NCBI RefSeq assembly: GCF_020026915.1
Contig: NZ_JAINUY010000008.1
Location: 1 to 64,000, forward strand
From: Flavobacterium potami
Lineage (GTDB): Bacteria > Bacteroidota > Bacteroidia > Flavobacteriales > Flavobacteriaceae
DNA length: 64,000 nucleotides
Direction: 5' to 3'
The translations under genes and the position numbers were made by a program. The notes under the pieces were generated by a model. That model searched no databases. It was not told where the DNA came from and was given only the letters and a program-made list of their open reading frames with translations. Shown here in pieces: positions 7,649-17,117 of the stretch. The first letter of the stretch is position 1. Each line of letters starts with the position of its first letter.

Positions 7649-8451
7649 TATTCTGCAGATTGAATAGTAATAGGAAGAGAGTATAATACCCTAACTTTTT
7701 TACCATTTTGCTCGCCGGGAGTCCATTTTGGACATTTTTTAAGAACACGAATCGCTTCTGCTCCTGTACCATAACCGATATCTCTTAGAACTTTGATATC
7801 TGTTAATGACCCGTCTTTTTCAACTACAAACGTAACGTAAACTTTACCTTTTAATCCTTCTTCTTCTGGAGTTTTATAATTGTTACCTACGAATTTGTAG
7901 AATTTCTCAATTCCTCCTGGGAAGTCAGGTTTTACTTCGATACCAGCTGTGTTATATACAGTGTTATCTTCTTGAATAACCTCTTGTACTGGTCCTTTTC
8001 CAACTGGCTCATCAACAGTTAAAACTGCATCTGGATCTCCTTTGATGGTTTCAGCACCAACTTTTTTGTCCTTCAAATCCACAATTTTTGGTGGATCTTC
8101 TGTTACTTCTTCTGCTTTCGCAACAACCGGTTTCACGAATTTCACTTGATCCACTTTTGGTGGTGGTGGTGGTGGTGGCGGTTGGTTTGGTTTAATTTCC
8201 TCTTTTTTCTTTGGAGGTAATTTTACCGTTGCAATCTTAATATCGTTATTCTCTACTGGTTCTTCAGAATCAGGTAAGAAACTTGCAATAAGAGGTGCAG
8301 CAATAGCAACGCTAAAAATAATAGAACCGATAACAAGTGCTTTCACAGTTGTTTTTCCGTTTGATTTTCTTAGCTCGTATGCTCCATATATCTTATTACG
8401 TCCTTCGAATACGATATCAAGCCATTGATTTTTTATAATATCTAATTTCAT
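7648..8451 (-). CDS. tonB: TonB energy transducer
   Basis: The 267-residue protein has a cytoplasmic N-terminus, one transmembrane helix (about 35-58), a Pro-rich periplasmic stretch with eight consecutive prolines (about 91-98), and a C-terminal TonB domain (about 170-265; FPGGIEKF, GKVYVTFVVEKDGSL, CPKWTPGEQNGK). It couples the proton-motive force, via ExbB/ExbD, to outer-membrane TonB-dependent receptors. The linker segment at about 125-165 (KDKKVGAETIKGDPDA and following) recurs, rearranged, in the large protein encoded at 38534-42124. Confidence 0.92.
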   Translation of the reverse strand: MKLDIIKNQWLDIVFEGRNKIYGAYELRKSNGKTTVKALVIGSIIFSVAIAAPLIASFLPDSEEPVENNDIKIATVKLPPKKKEEIKPNQPPPPPPPPKVDQVKFVKPVVAKAEEVTEDPPKIVDLKDKKVGAETIKGDPDAVLTVDEPVGKGPVQEVIQEDNTVYNTAGIEVKPDFPGGIEKFYKFVGNNYKTPEEEGLKGKVYVTFVVEKDGSLTDIKVLRDIGYGTGAEAIRVLKKCPKWTPGEQNGKKVRVLYSLPITIQSAE

Positions 8452-8489
8452 ATCTCTTGATTTTTAAGTTGACAAAATTAAGATCGCTC

Positions 8490-9047
8490 TTATTTTTTAT
8501 CAATCACTTTTGTCTCTTCCGGTGTAAACTCAGGAACAATTGCATAAGTATCTACTCCTGTAATTGCCATCTCATCCAAAATATCAACCAAATTACGGTA
8601 ATTTGATTTTTTAGTTGGTTTAATGATCACGATAATTCCGTTTTTAGGTTTTCCTAAACCTGCAGAATATGCCAAAACAGCTTTCTTTTGTTTTAGTAAT
8701 TCTCTACGAATACCATCTTTACCATAAGCTATATCTTTAGGACCTACTTTTGGAGTTGCTAGTAACCCCATATAATAAACAATTTTATTATCGGCTCCTA
8801 ACATAACCGTCATGGTACGATTTTCATCTACCTTCGTTTCATCTTTCTTTGTCGTATCCGGATCTTTATCTGGCAGAGACAAATCCATCGCTTGAGGTTT
8901 TGACAACGAAGTAGTTAACATAAAGAATGTAATCAATAAGAATGCCAAATCCACCATTGCCGTTAAATCGACCTTCGAACTTTGCTTTTTGCTTCTTACT
9001 TTACCACCTTTACCACCACCGCCGTCGCCGGTATTTAATTCAGCCAT
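8490..9047 (-). CDS. exbD: ExbD/TolR family biopolymer transport protein (second copy)
   Basis: The 185-residue protein has a short N-terminal cytoplasmic part and one helix containing the conserved acidic residue (VDLTAMVDLAFLLITFF), then a periplasmic domain ending in YAIVPEFTPEE. It works with ExbB and TonB. It lies 38 bases upstream of tonB and 19 bases after the first exbD. The two ExbD copies differ outside the helix, so they may form a mixed dimer, which is inference. Confidence 0.9.
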   Translation of the reverse strand: MAELNTGDGGGGKGGKVRSKKQSSKVDLTAMVDLAFLLITFFMLTTSLSKPQAMDLSLPDKDPDTTKKDETKVDENRTMTVMLGADNKIVYYMGLLATPKVGPKDIAYGKDGIRRELLKQKKAVLAYSAGLGKPKNGIIVIIKPTKKSNYRNLVDILDEMAITGVDTYAIVPEFTPEETKVIDKK

Positions 9048-9066
9048 TTTAGTGTATATTTTTTAA

Positions 9067-9678
9067 TTAAAAGTCTCTTCCTCTTTTTCCTGTAACTAGG
9101 TTAAAAGAGTTGATTTTCTGATCTTGTAAGATATCCATAATTTTTTTAATTTTTGGATATTCTTCTTTAGCATCTCCTTTAATCGCAATCTGTAATTCTT
9201 TATCATCTAAATCAATTGTAGCTCTTCTAGAGATTAGAAGCCATTCTTTTAATTGATTATCTAATGAATCTAAAGGAATTCCAGGTTGATCTGCTTTGGT
9301 TCTGTCCGCCGCTTTCATGTCAATGATTTGCTTTAAACCTGTAACTGGCACACCAAAATCATCCATTAATGAAAATTTGGTTTTATCTTCTTCTGAAAAT
9401 TCAATACCATATTTTGCACCAATACCTTCAAGAGTTCTTTTACGAATCTCTCTTCCTTTGATGTCGAAAAACACTTTTCCTTTTCCTACTGTAATAATAG
9501 CCAAATCTGAATCTGGCAATTTAGATTGAGCAACAGAAGAAGGCATGTCTACAGGAAGTGCTTCTGGCACTTTAGCAGTAGCGGTCAAAATAAAGAACGT
9601 TAGCAAAAGGAATGCAACATCACACATCGCAGTCATATCTGTCGATGTAGACTTTTTTTTCATTTTTATTTTAGCCAT
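9067..9678 (-). CDS. exbD: ExbD/TolR family biopolymer transport protein (first copy)
   Basis: The 203-residue protein has the helix STDMTAMCDVAFLLLTFFIL with the proton-relay Asp. Its periplasmic part is longer than in the second copy and includes an insertion at about residues 85-150 (GIGAKYGIEFSEEDKTKF). Tandem exbD genes are usual in Bacteroidota TonB operons. It follows exbB by 44 bases, and that gap holds a near-perfect palindrome at 9696-9718. Confidence 0.9.
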   Translation of the reverse strand: MAKIKMKKKSTSTDMTAMCDVAFLLLTFFILTATAKVPEALPVDMPSSVAQSKLPDSDLAIITVGKGKVFFDIKGREIRKRTLEGIGAKYGIEFSEEDKTKFSLMDDFGVPVTGLKQIIDMKAADRTKADQPGIPLDSLDNQLKEWLLISRRATIDLDDKELQIAIKGDAKEEYPKIKKIMDILQDQKINSFNLVTGKRGRDF

Positions 9679-9695
9679 TATCTTTTTATTTTATT

Positions 9696-9718
9696 TTTTT
9701 GATATTAAATATCAAAAA
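9696..9718 (-). other. Palindrome between exbB and exbD
   Basis: TTTTTGATATT (9696-9706) and AATATCAAAAA (9708-9718) form a perfect inverted repeat with one base between them. In RNA it would give a weak AU-rich hairpin in the exbB-exbD gap. A stability or partial-termination role is possible but unproven. Confidence 0.35.
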
Positions 9719-9722
9719 TTAA

Positions 9723-10547
9723 TTATTGTCTTAAACTTCCTCTGAATTTTCTGTAAGTATTCACGATTGTAGTACCAGCCTCATCGATAGAGTAAGTTAA
9801 ATCGTCAATTTTAGCAGTAAAGAAGTTGTAAGAGATAATCGCTAATACAGAAGTAGAGATACCTGTTGCAGTGTTGATAAGTGCCTCAGAAATACCTGTT
9901 GCAAGAGCAGCTTGGTCAGGAGTACCAGCAGAAGCTAACGCACCAAACGCTTTAATCATACCAGATACAGTTCCTAATAATCCTCCTAATGTACCTAAAG
10001 ATACTAAAGTAGAAACGATAGTCATGTTTTTCTCTAACATTGGCATTTCTAATGAAGTTGCCTCTTCAATTTCTTTATGGATTACTTCAGAAGCTTCCTC
10101 ACTGTTGAATCCTTCTTTTTTAACGTCTTGATATTTAATCAAAGCAGATTTAATTGCATTTGCAACAGAACCTTGTTGTTTGTCACAAGAAGCGATAGCA
10201 GCTTCAATGTTTCCTTCTTTAATACTTCCTTGAACATTTTTCATGAATGTATCTAAATTAGCTTTTCCAGCCGCTTTACCGATAACAATGTATCTTTCAA
10301 TAGAAAAAACAACAACCATTAAAAACATACCTAATAATGCTGGTACAATAAAACCTCCTTTGTATACCATTCCTAAAGTATTGATTGGGTGACCTGTTTC
10401 CGGATTCCCACCTTCAAAGTTAGCAGGAGAACCCATCACGAATTTCCAAATTAAAAACCCAACTAAGATACACGCTACAATAATGATCCCTGTAATCATT
10501 CCTCCCCCATTTGAAGTGCTCTCTTTTTTAACTTTAACGTTTGCCAT
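9723..10547 (-). CDS. exbB: ExbB/MotA/TolQ family proton channel
   Basis: The 274-residue inner-membrane protein is the first gene of the TonB operon. It has transmembrane helices at about 16-38, 62-85, 165-190 and 210-232, and the MotA/ExbB signature (SLGTLGGLLGTVSGMIKAF and LINTATGISTSVLAI). It forms the proton channel with the two ExbD proteins downstream. A promoter with a full -7 element lies 65 bases upstream. Confidence 0.92.
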   Translation of the reverse strand: MANVKVKKESTSNGGGMITGIIIVACILVGFLIWKFVMGSPANFEGGNPETGHPINTLGMVYKGGFIVPALLGMFLMVVVFSIERYIVIGKAAGKANLDTFMKNVQGSIKEGNIEAAIASCDKQQGSVANAIKSALIKYQDVKKEGFNSEEASEVIHKEIEEATSLEMPMLEKNMTIVSTLVSLGTLGGLLGTVSGMIKAFGALASAGTPDQAALATGISEALINTATGISTSVLAIISYNFFTAKIDDLTYSIDEAGTTIVNTYRKFRGSLRQ

Positions 10548-10926
10548 TTTTTTTAATTTTAATAGTTTTAAATAATTTTTATTTTTTAGTTATATTTAAC
10601 TTGTAGAGGAGCAAATTTATACGTTTAGTTTAAATAAAAAAACTTTTTTTAATTTAATTGACCGAAATTTAACTTCAATTTAAAAAATATCTCATTAAAT
10701 TGCCGACGTCATTTTTTAGATAAACCAAAAAAAAGGACGATAATTAGAAAAATTACAACGTTTTAGTAAATATTCAAAGATTCCTTTGATATCTTCTTAA
10801 AAAGCTGCGAATTTTTTTTTTATTAATTTTTCAATCAAAAAAGGCTTTTTCTTACTAAAAAAAACATATAAAAAATACCCAAAAACAAGCAAATACTCGC
10901 ATAATCATCTAAATTACAAATAAAAA
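10548..10926. other. Divergent intergenic region between exbB and the HerA-like gene
   Basis: The 379 bases are very AT-rich, with long A and T tracts. Apart from the exbB -7 element I see no operator or RNA. The plus-strand gene at 10927 has no clear TAnnTTTG close to its start. Confidence 0.4.
10612..10619 (-). promoter_or_regulatory. -7 element of the TonB operon
   Basis: TAAATTTG on the minus strand, followed by CTCC, is a full TAnnTTTG match about 65 bases upstream of exbB. No TTG is found at -33, only AT-rich sequence. Confidence 0.5.
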
Positions 10927-12444
10927 ATGAATAAAAAAGATAATTTTATTACAGATATAAATACAGGGTATTCTTCTAAGGGAGACAGCATTATCTTAGG
11001 AGGGGCAATACTTGACGGTGAACCACTTGCAGAAGCGCACGTTAAGATTCCGCTGAAAACATTAAATCGTCATGGTTTAATTGCTGGTGCAACAGGAACC
11101 GGAAAAACCAAAACAATTCAGGTTTTTTCGGAACAACTTTCTAATGCCGGAATTCCTGTTTTAATGATGGATATTAAAGGTGATTTTAGTGGTATTGCAA
11201 AAGAAGGAAAAGAACAAAGTTTCATTACAGAGCGTCACGCTAAAATGAACATACCTTATAATGTTGCTTCGTTTCCTGTTGAATTAATGTCTTTGTCTAA
11301 GCAAAATGGAGTTCGTCTGCGTGCAACGGTTTCTGAGTTTGGTCCTGTTTTGTTTTCTAGAATACTGGATCTAAATGATACTCAAGCTGGTGTTGTTGCT
11401 GTTATCTTTAAATATTGCGACGATAATCAAATGCCTTTATTAGATTTAAAGGACATTAAAAAGGTTATCAATTATATCACTGAAGAAGGAAAAGAAGAAA
11501 TTGCAGCGAATTATGGTAAAATTTCGACCGCAACAACGGGAACTATTCTTAGAAAGATTATAGAATTAGAACAACAAGGTGGCGACTTGTTTTTTGGCGA
11601 ATTATCTTTTGAAACCGACGATTTAATGCGAATTGATGAAAATGGTAAAGGGTATGTCAATATCATCCGTTTGACAGATATTCAGGATAAGCCTAAATTG
11701 TTTTCTACTTTTATGTTAAGTCTTTTGGCTGAGATTTACCAAAAAATGCCAGAAAAGGGAGATGCAGACCAACCGGAATTAGTAATCTTTATTGATGAAG
11801 CGCATTTAATTTTCAACGAAGCCAGTAAGGCATTATTGGAACAAATAGAAACCATTGTAAAACTGATTCGTTCAAAAGGAGTTGGTGTTTATTTTGTAAC
11901 TCAAAATCCAATGGATGTTCCTAGTGGTGTTTTAGCTCAATTAGGTTTAAAAATTCAGCACGCTCTTAGAGCTTTTACAGCAAATGACCGTCAGGCAATT
12001 AAAAAAACAGCAGACAACTACCCAACTTCTCCTTATTATAAAACTGACGAATTATTAACCAGTTTAGGAATTGGAGAAGCGTTGGTTACAGCACTTAACG
12101 AAAAAGGTATTCCTACTCCTCTGGTTGCAACGATGATGCGCGCGCCAATGAGCAGAATGGATGTTTTAACGAATGATGAAATTGAAGAAATTAACGCAAA
12201 ATCTAAATTAGTTAAGAAATACGTTGAAGAAATCGATCGTGAAAGTGCCTACGAAATATTAACTAAAAAGATTGAAGAGGCAAATCAAGCCACGGCGAAT
12301 CAGGAAGAAAAAGCGCCTGCAAAATCTTCAAAGACAGGACCAACTACTACAGAAGTAGTTACAAAATCTGTATTGAAAGTCGTAACAAGTGCCACTTTTA
12401 TACGAGGCGTTTTTGGCGTCTTGACTAAAATATTCAAGAAATAG
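10927..12444 (+). CDS. HerA-like P-loop ATPase (DUF853 / YjgR family)
   Basis: The 505-residue protein has Walker A GATGTGKT (residues 54-61), a following DIKGDFSG segment, Walker B with LVIFIDEAH (about 286-294), and a sensor-like stretch VYFVTQNPMDVPSGVL, matching the DUF853 helicase-HerA-like family. Biochemical function is unassigned in this family. It stands alone, without a NurA nuclease or partner gene next to it, so I do not read it as a defence system. The C-terminal tail (about 455-505) is low-complexity and hydrophobic. Confidence 0.85.
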   Translation: MNKKDNFITDINTGYSSKGDSIILGGAILDGEPLAEAHVKIPLKTLNRHGLIAGATGTGKTKTIQVFSEQLSNAGIPVLMMDIKGDFSGIAKEGKEQSFITERHAKMNIPYNVASFPVELMSLSKQNGVRLRATVSEFGPVLFSRILDLNDTQAGVVAVIFKYCDDNQMPLLDLKDIKKVINYITEEGKEEIAANYGKISTATTGTILRKIIELEQQGGDLFFGELSFETDDLMRIDENGKGYVNIIRLTDIQDKPKLFSTFMLSLLAEIYQKMPEKGDADQPELVIFIDEAHLIFNEASKALLEQIETIVKLIRSKGVGVYFVTQNPMDVPSGVLAQLGLKIQHALRAFTANDRQAIKKTADNYPTSPYYKTDELLTSLGIGEALVTALNEKGIPTPLVATMMRAPMSRMDVLTNDEIEEINAKSKLVKKYVEEIDRESAYEILTKKIEEANQATANQEEKAPAKSSKTGPTTTEVVTKSVLKVVTSATFIRGVFGVLTKIFKK

Positions 12445-12459
12445 AAAATTATAATATTC

Positions 12460-12496
12460 AATATCAATTACAATTTTAAAGATTGTAATTGATATT
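12460..12496. terminator. Bidirectional terminator between the HerA-like gene and kmo
   Basis: AATATCAATTACAAT (12460-12474) pairs perfectly with ATTGTAATTGATATT (12482-12496) around a 7-base loop. It lies between two convergent genes. Confidence 0.75.
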
Positions 12497-12507
12497 GCTA
12501 TTTAAAA

Positions 12508-13851
12508 TTAAGCTTTCTGAAGCAAATCCAAAATCTTGTTTTCAACTTCTGGAGTATTCCATATATTTTCGATATTATCCAATTTTAAAATTTCTTCCAT
12601 AATCCCGTTTTGATAATCTCCGATTGCTAAAGCTTCGGCATACGGGCGATCACTAAAAGTAACTCGGCTATAAAGCGGAATCCATTTGTCTGGGTGTTTA
12701 TCTGAAAAAACTTTTTCTATTTTCTTTTGAAGCAGGAATTTTTCATCGGCAGTTTTGGTACTCATTTCCAAGAAATTGCGATACGAAAGTTCAGCAATGG
12801 CATCTGCATTAGGTTTTCTGGAAATCTGATACTCAGAAAATATCTTTTTCCAGTCGTCTTGGTACTTTTCAATCATTTCGTTTAAAACCGTAATATCCTC
12901 AAAACCAGCATTCATTCCTTGTCCATAAAATGGCACAATGGCATGGCAGGCGTCTCCAATTAGAGCAATTTTATTTTCAAAAGTCCAAGGAAAACATTTC
13001 ATAGTTACCAAAGTACTCGTTGGATTTTTAAAGAAATCATTGGCTAATTCCGGAATTACTTCGATAGAATCAGGAAAATTCTTCTCGAAGAAATCTTCCA
13101 CCATTTTTCGGTCTGTTAATGATTCGAAAGAGTTTTCACCTTCAAAAGGCATAAATAAAGTACACGTAAAACTTCCGTCAAGATTTGGAAGCGCAATCAA
13201 CATGTATTCGCCTCTTGGCCAGATATGAAATGAATTTTTATCTAGTTTATGAGTTCCATCTGGATTTGCCGGAATGTTCAATTCTTTATAACCCATATTC
13301 AAAAATTCCTGCGAATAGTTGAACATACTCTGGCGCTGCATTCTATGGCGAATTCTCGAAAAGGCGCCATCGGCACCAAAAACCATATCAAATTTTCGCT
13401 CTTCCCACTCGCCTCTTTCGCTTTCTCCTATATGTAAAGTAGCATCGTTCAAAGTAACATCCCAAACTTTTTGTTCAAAATGAAATTCTGCTCCGGCCTG
13501 TTCCGCAAGATCGATCATTTTTCGATTTAGTTTTCCTCTCGAAATAGAGTAAATCGATTCTCCTTCCTGACCGTAGTTTTGAAAATTTAATTTATCAACT
13601 AGATGAATCGCCCTTTTGTCCATTGGAATCGCAATTTCGCGTACGGCATCACCAACACCAACAGCATCCAACGCTTTCCAACCACGATTGGACATCGCCA
13701 AATTAATGGAACGTCCAGAGAAATTTATTTTTCGGATATCGGGACTACGATCATAAACATGAACAGTGTGACCAGCTTTTTTTAGATAAATTGCCAAAAG
13801 CGATCCTACAAGTCCAGAACCAACAATAGCAATTTTTAATGAAGTTTGCAT
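12508..13851 (-). CDS. kmo: Kynurenine 3-monooxygenase
   Basis: The 447-residue FAD-dependent hydroxylase begins with the dinucleotide-binding motif IVGSGLVGSLLAIYLKKAG. It also has the second FAD motif ALIGDACHAIVPFYGQGMNAGFED (about 295-320) and KMO features such as RSINLAMSNRG and KLNFQNYG. It converts L-kynurenine to 3-hydroxykynurenine, the substrate of the kynureninase encoded at 25797-27071. The two genes are 12 kb apart and not in one operon. Length matches bacterial KMO. Confidence 0.92.
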   Translation of the reverse strand: MQTSLKIAIVGSGLVGSLLAIYLKKAGHTVHVYDRSPDIRKINFSGRSINLAMSNRGWKALDAVGVGDAVREIAIPMDKRAIHLVDKLNFQNYGQEGESIYSISRGKLNRKMIDLAEQAGAEFHFEQKVWDVTLNDATLHIGESERGEWEERKFDMVFGADGAFSRIRHRMQRQSMFNYSQEFLNMGYKELNIPANPDGTHKLDKNSFHIWPRGEYMLIALPNLDGSFTCTLFMPFEGENSFESLTDRKMVEDFFEKNFPDSIEVIPELANDFFKNPTSTLVTMKCFPWTFENKIALIGDACHAIVPFYGQGMNAGFEDITVLNEMIEKYQDDWKKIFSEYQISRKPNADAIAELSYRNFLEMSTKTADEKFLLQKKIEKVFSDKHPDKWIPLYSRVTFSDRPYAEALAIGDYQNGIMEEILKLDNIENIWNTPEVENKILDLLQKA

Positions 13852-13981
13852 CGAGGGAAAATCTAATATATGAGTCGTAAAAATAAGTAATAATTGTAGA
13901 CAACTCTTAAAATAAGTAAATTATTTGTTGTGTAAGGAATGTTTCTATTTGTACTCATTTAACAAATTGTTCTATCAAAGC

Positions 13982-14074
13982 AACAGATCTCAAAAGGCAA
14001 CTCAAAAACTTGGTGCGGTAAAAGAGGAAATTTTTGGAAATAATTATGTCGATTCTACAGGGGTTTTCTTTTAA
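13982..14074 (+). pseudogene. Remnant of a GNAT acetyltransferase C-terminus
   Basis: In one frame the stretch reads NRSQKATQKLGAVKEEIF, then NNYVDSTG and a stop. This resembles the conserved C-terminal end of RimJ/RimL-type acetyltransferases (N-x-RSQKAI-x-KLGAVKEG). No matching upstream part exists in the preceding 130 bases, so it appears to be the tail left after deletion of the rest. I judge this by eye; it could be chance resemblance, but the match is long. Confidence 0.5.
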
Positions 14075-14134
14075 ATGCAATGTAACTTTTTCACAGAAAA
14101 ATGATACATTCGCTTACACTAAATCGATCAATGC

Positions 14135-14676
14135 ATGAAAAGCAAAATCTATATAATTACATTCTTTATTTTAGCTGTTTTCAATATTTCTGCACAAACA
14201 AAAATGTTGACTGGTCATAAACATTTAGTAATTCTTAATATTCCTAAAAACTGGATTCAGGTGGAAAACGATCAACTTCCATTTTTAATAAAACCTGATG
14301 AAAAAAATATCAGCGACAATACTTATATGTACGTTTATGCTTTAGATTATGAATCGGCTCCGGATTTAAATTTATGGATTGAAGGAAATAATACAAGTCT
14401 AAAAAACCAAATTCCAGAAATAAAAATTGATGAATTAGAACTTAAATTCAAAAATTTAAAAAAGGATAATTTCCTGACTGGGCGCTATAAAGCTGTAAAC
14501 TATATATATATCCAGATTCTAAAGAAGAAGTTTTACTAATTATTGAGTCTAAAACTACTATTATAACCGCTGTTTTGTCTGCAAAAGATAATACTGAATT
14601 CAAACTATATCTCAATTCATTTAAAGAATTAGTGAACTCCTTAAAAATTAATGCCGCGAATTTGAAATTTGAATAA
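14135..14676 (+). pseudogene. Secreted protein gene broken by a (TA)n frameshift
   Basis: The first part encodes a signal peptide (MKSKIYIITFFILAVFNISAQ) and 122 codons of a secreted protein of unknown family. It runs into TATATATATAT at 14501-14511 and stops at 14539. In the +2 frame, reading resumes directly after the repeat (YPDSKEEVLLIIESK onward) to a stop at 14674-14676. Removing one TA unit would give an intact 179-residue protein. It is therefore a recent frameshift, a phase-variable switch or a sequencing error. It lies 59 bases upstream of the AraC gene. Confidence 0.75.
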
Positions 14677-14735
14677 GTACAAAATTTCAACATTTTAAAA
14701 TCTTTAAAACAAAACAACATCATACCATTTAATAG

Positions 14736-15530
14736 ATGAATCTTTACTCTGAATATTACGTCAGCAAAAAATCCGAAAGATTTGTCAACAAAATCTGGTG
14801 TCTGGATAATAGCTTCGGCGAAAGCCTGATTGAAAACAAACTCGTTTTACCTAACGGATGTTTTAATCTGGCAATTATAAGCGGAAATGCAATTGAAGTT
14901 CATACCAGTAAAAGTAAATACGAAATGAGCGAGGGAATTTATTTCTGCTCGCAAATGACCAATAAGGTTTTAGTGAACATTCAGCCTAAAACTAAAGTTA
15001 CAATCATTCAATTTCACGCATGGACACTTTCAATGTTTCCGAAATATGATTTGAGCAATTTTACAGATTCTATCATTAAAATTGATTCGATCGAATTGCC
15101 TTTTAAAATTGAGATTCAATCTGATATTGAAACCTTATTATATACCGTAAACCTCTATTTTGAAGCATTAGCAGATTCAAATCCGAAAAAAAATATTGTG
15201 GAAAACATTTGCGAAATTATTCAAAAAGAAAAAGAAGAGATTTCTGTTTCTCAAATTGGCCAGCTTTTAAAACTTTCACAACGATTACTTCAAATAAAAT
15301 TTAAAACCGCAACGGGAATTACGATTAAGAAATACATTCAGATTCTAAAATTCAGAAAGTCTGTCGATCAAATGGTAAATGCCGATTTAGAAAAAATGAG
15401 TTTGACCGAAATTGCACTTTACAACAAATATTTTGATCAATCTCACTTTATAAAAAAATTCAAAGACGTCACCAAAACAACTCCAAAAACGTTCAATCCT
15501 GATTTGTATTTTCTTTCCAAAAAAAGATAA
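14736..15530 (+). CDS. AraC family transcriptional regulator
   Basis: The 264-residue protein has an N-terminal ligand or effector domain of the DUF6597 type (about 1-140; LVLPNGCFNLAII) and a C-terminal AraC helix-turn-helix domain (about 165-262; VSQIGQLLKLSQRLLQIKFK, then SLTEIALYNKYFDQSHFIKKFK). It probably controls neighbouring genes, such as the serine hydrolase that starts 78 bases downstream. The effector is unknown. Confidence 0.85.
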   Translation: MNLYSEYYVSKKSERFVNKIWCLDNSFGESLIENKLVLPNGCFNLAIISGNAIEVHTSKSKYEMSEGIYFCSQMTNKVLVNIQPKTKVTIIQFHAWTLSMFPKYDLSNFTDSIIKIDSIELPFKIEIQSDIETLLYTVNLYFEALADSNPKKNIVENICEIIQKEKEEISVSQIGQLLKLSQRLLQIKFKTATGITIKKYIQILKFRKSVDQMVNADLEKMSLTEIALYNKYFDQSHFIKKFKDVTKTTPKTFNPDLYFLSKKR

Positions 15531-15608
15531 GTTTTCGCTTTTATACAATTTTCTTGATCATGATTGTAGTATTCTTGCAAAATCATTAATCATCAATCCA
15601 TCATCAAA

Positions 15609-17117
15609 ATGAATATCAATCATTCTTTTTTTCAATTAAAGACTTTATTAATTGGAATATTGCTATTTCAGCTACAAGTTACTTTTTCGCAAGAAGAAAA
15701 AAACTCCTCTTTGTACAAAACCATTTTGTCAAAAGACAGTCTTTTGTTTACTATAGGTTTTAATACCTGCGATATAAAACAATTTGAAAATTTATACACC
15801 GAAGATTTTGAGTTTTATCATGACAAAGACAGCGTTTCGGATAAAGCTAGATTTTTAAAAACACTTAAAAGCGGTATTTGTTCTCCAACCAGAAAATACA
15901 ATTACCGAAGAGAACTAATTGATGGAAGTACAGAAATTTATCCTTTGTATAAAAACGGCGTTTTGTATGGTGCGATACAAATGGGAACGCATCGTTTTTA
16001 TGAAACTTCAGCTGGAAATGCCGAACAAGCCGGAAGTTTCGCAAAATTCACACATCTCTGGCTCTTAAAAAATAAAGATTGGAAATTGGCAAGATCGCTA
16101 AGTTATAACCATCAAATGACAAGTTCTATTGCAGGCGTATCTAATCTTTTTGACAACGATCAGGAAACTGAAAAATGGTTGAAAGAAAACAACATTCCTA
16201 CTTTAGGAATTGGAATTATTTCTGATGGTAAATTGAAACAAATCAAAACTTTTGGCAAACTCAAACGAGATGTTCCTGCGCCTTACAATACGATTTGGAA
16301 TATTGCATCATTGACAAAACCAGTAACGGCGATAGTCACTTTAAAATTGGTCTCTCAGGGAAAATGGGATTTGGACGAACCGCTCGACAAATACTGGATC
16401 GATCCGGATATTGCCAAAGATGCAAATCATAAACTACTGACAACCAGAATCATTTTAAGCCATCAAACAGGATTTCCGAACTGGCGGGATTTTAACGAAT
16501 CTAAGAAACTGGATTTTAAGTTTAAACCTGGAACACAATATCAATATTCTGGAGAGGGTATGGAATATTTGAGAAAAGCGTTGGAAAAAAAATTCCATAA
16601 AACTTTAGATCAATTGGCTTCAGAATTGATTTTTGAGCCTCTGAAAATGAATGATACTCAGTTTGTATGGAATGACAAAGTTGATATTTCGCGATATGCT
16701 GTTAACTACGACAAAAACGGAAATGCTTACGAACCAACAAAAAACAAAACCGCCAGCGCTGCAGATGATCTTTTAACTACAGTTGAAGATTATGGGAAAT
16801 TTTTATCGAGTGTAATGAACAGCGAAGGTTTAAGCAAAAAGGTTTTTGATGACATGATTTCGCATCAGATCGAGACAAAAAAGAACAAATACTTTGGTTT
16901 AGGTTTTGAAATCTACGATTTAGGAAATGAAAATTATGCGCTTTCTCATGGTGGCGCAGATAAAGGCGTTCAGACCATTTTCCTTTTGCTGCCAAAAACC
17001 AAACAAGGTTTAATCATTTTTACGAATGTTGATGATGGCTATAAAGTTTACGAAAATATTGTTGTTCATTATTTGGGCGAAAATGGTAGAAAAATAGTGG
17101 ATATCGAAACAAAATAA
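15609..17117 (+). CDS. Serine hydrolase (class C beta-lactamase/PBP-like) with N-terminal DUF4440 domain
   Basis: The 502-residue exported protein has a signal peptide ending near VTFSQ. An NTF2-like DUF4440 domain (about 35-170) is followed by a beta-lactamase family domain (about 185-495) with nucleophile motif Ser234-Leu-Thr-Lys237, a tyrosine motif YSG (in QYQYSGEGMEY) and HGG near residue 443. Such proteins are usually D-aminopeptidases or esterases rather than antibiotic-resistance enzymes. The fusion with a DUF4440 domain is less common than the plain hydrolase. Confidence 0.85.
   Translation: MNINHSFFQLKTLLIGILLFQLQVTFSQEEKNSSLYKTILSKDSLLFTIGFNTCDIKQFENLYTEDFEFYHDKDSVSDKARFLKTLKSGICSPTRKYNYRRELIDGSTEIYPLYKNGVLYGAIQMGTHRFYETSAGNAEQAGSFAKFTHLWLLKNKDWKLARSLSYNHQMTSSIAGVSNLFDNDQETEKWLKENNIPTLGIGIISDGKLKQIKTFGKLKRDVPAPYNTIWNIASLTKPVTAIVTLKLVSQGKWDLDEPLDKYWIDPDIAKDANHKLLTTRIILSHQTGFPNWRDFNESKKLDFKFKPGTQYQYSGEGMEYLRKALEKKFHKTLDQLASELIFEPLKMNDTQFVWNDKVDISRYAVNYDKNGNAYEPTKNKTASAADDLLTTVEDYGKFLSSVMNSEGLSKKVFDDMISHQIETKKNKYFGLGFEIYDLGNENYALSHGGADKGVQTIFLLLPKTKQGLIIFTNVDDGYKVYENIVVHYLGENGRKIVDIETK

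Noticed and set aside
10927..12444. HerA-like ATPase as a defence system component
   Set aside because: There is no nuclease or other partner next to it, and it matches the DUF853 family, so I did not call a defence system.
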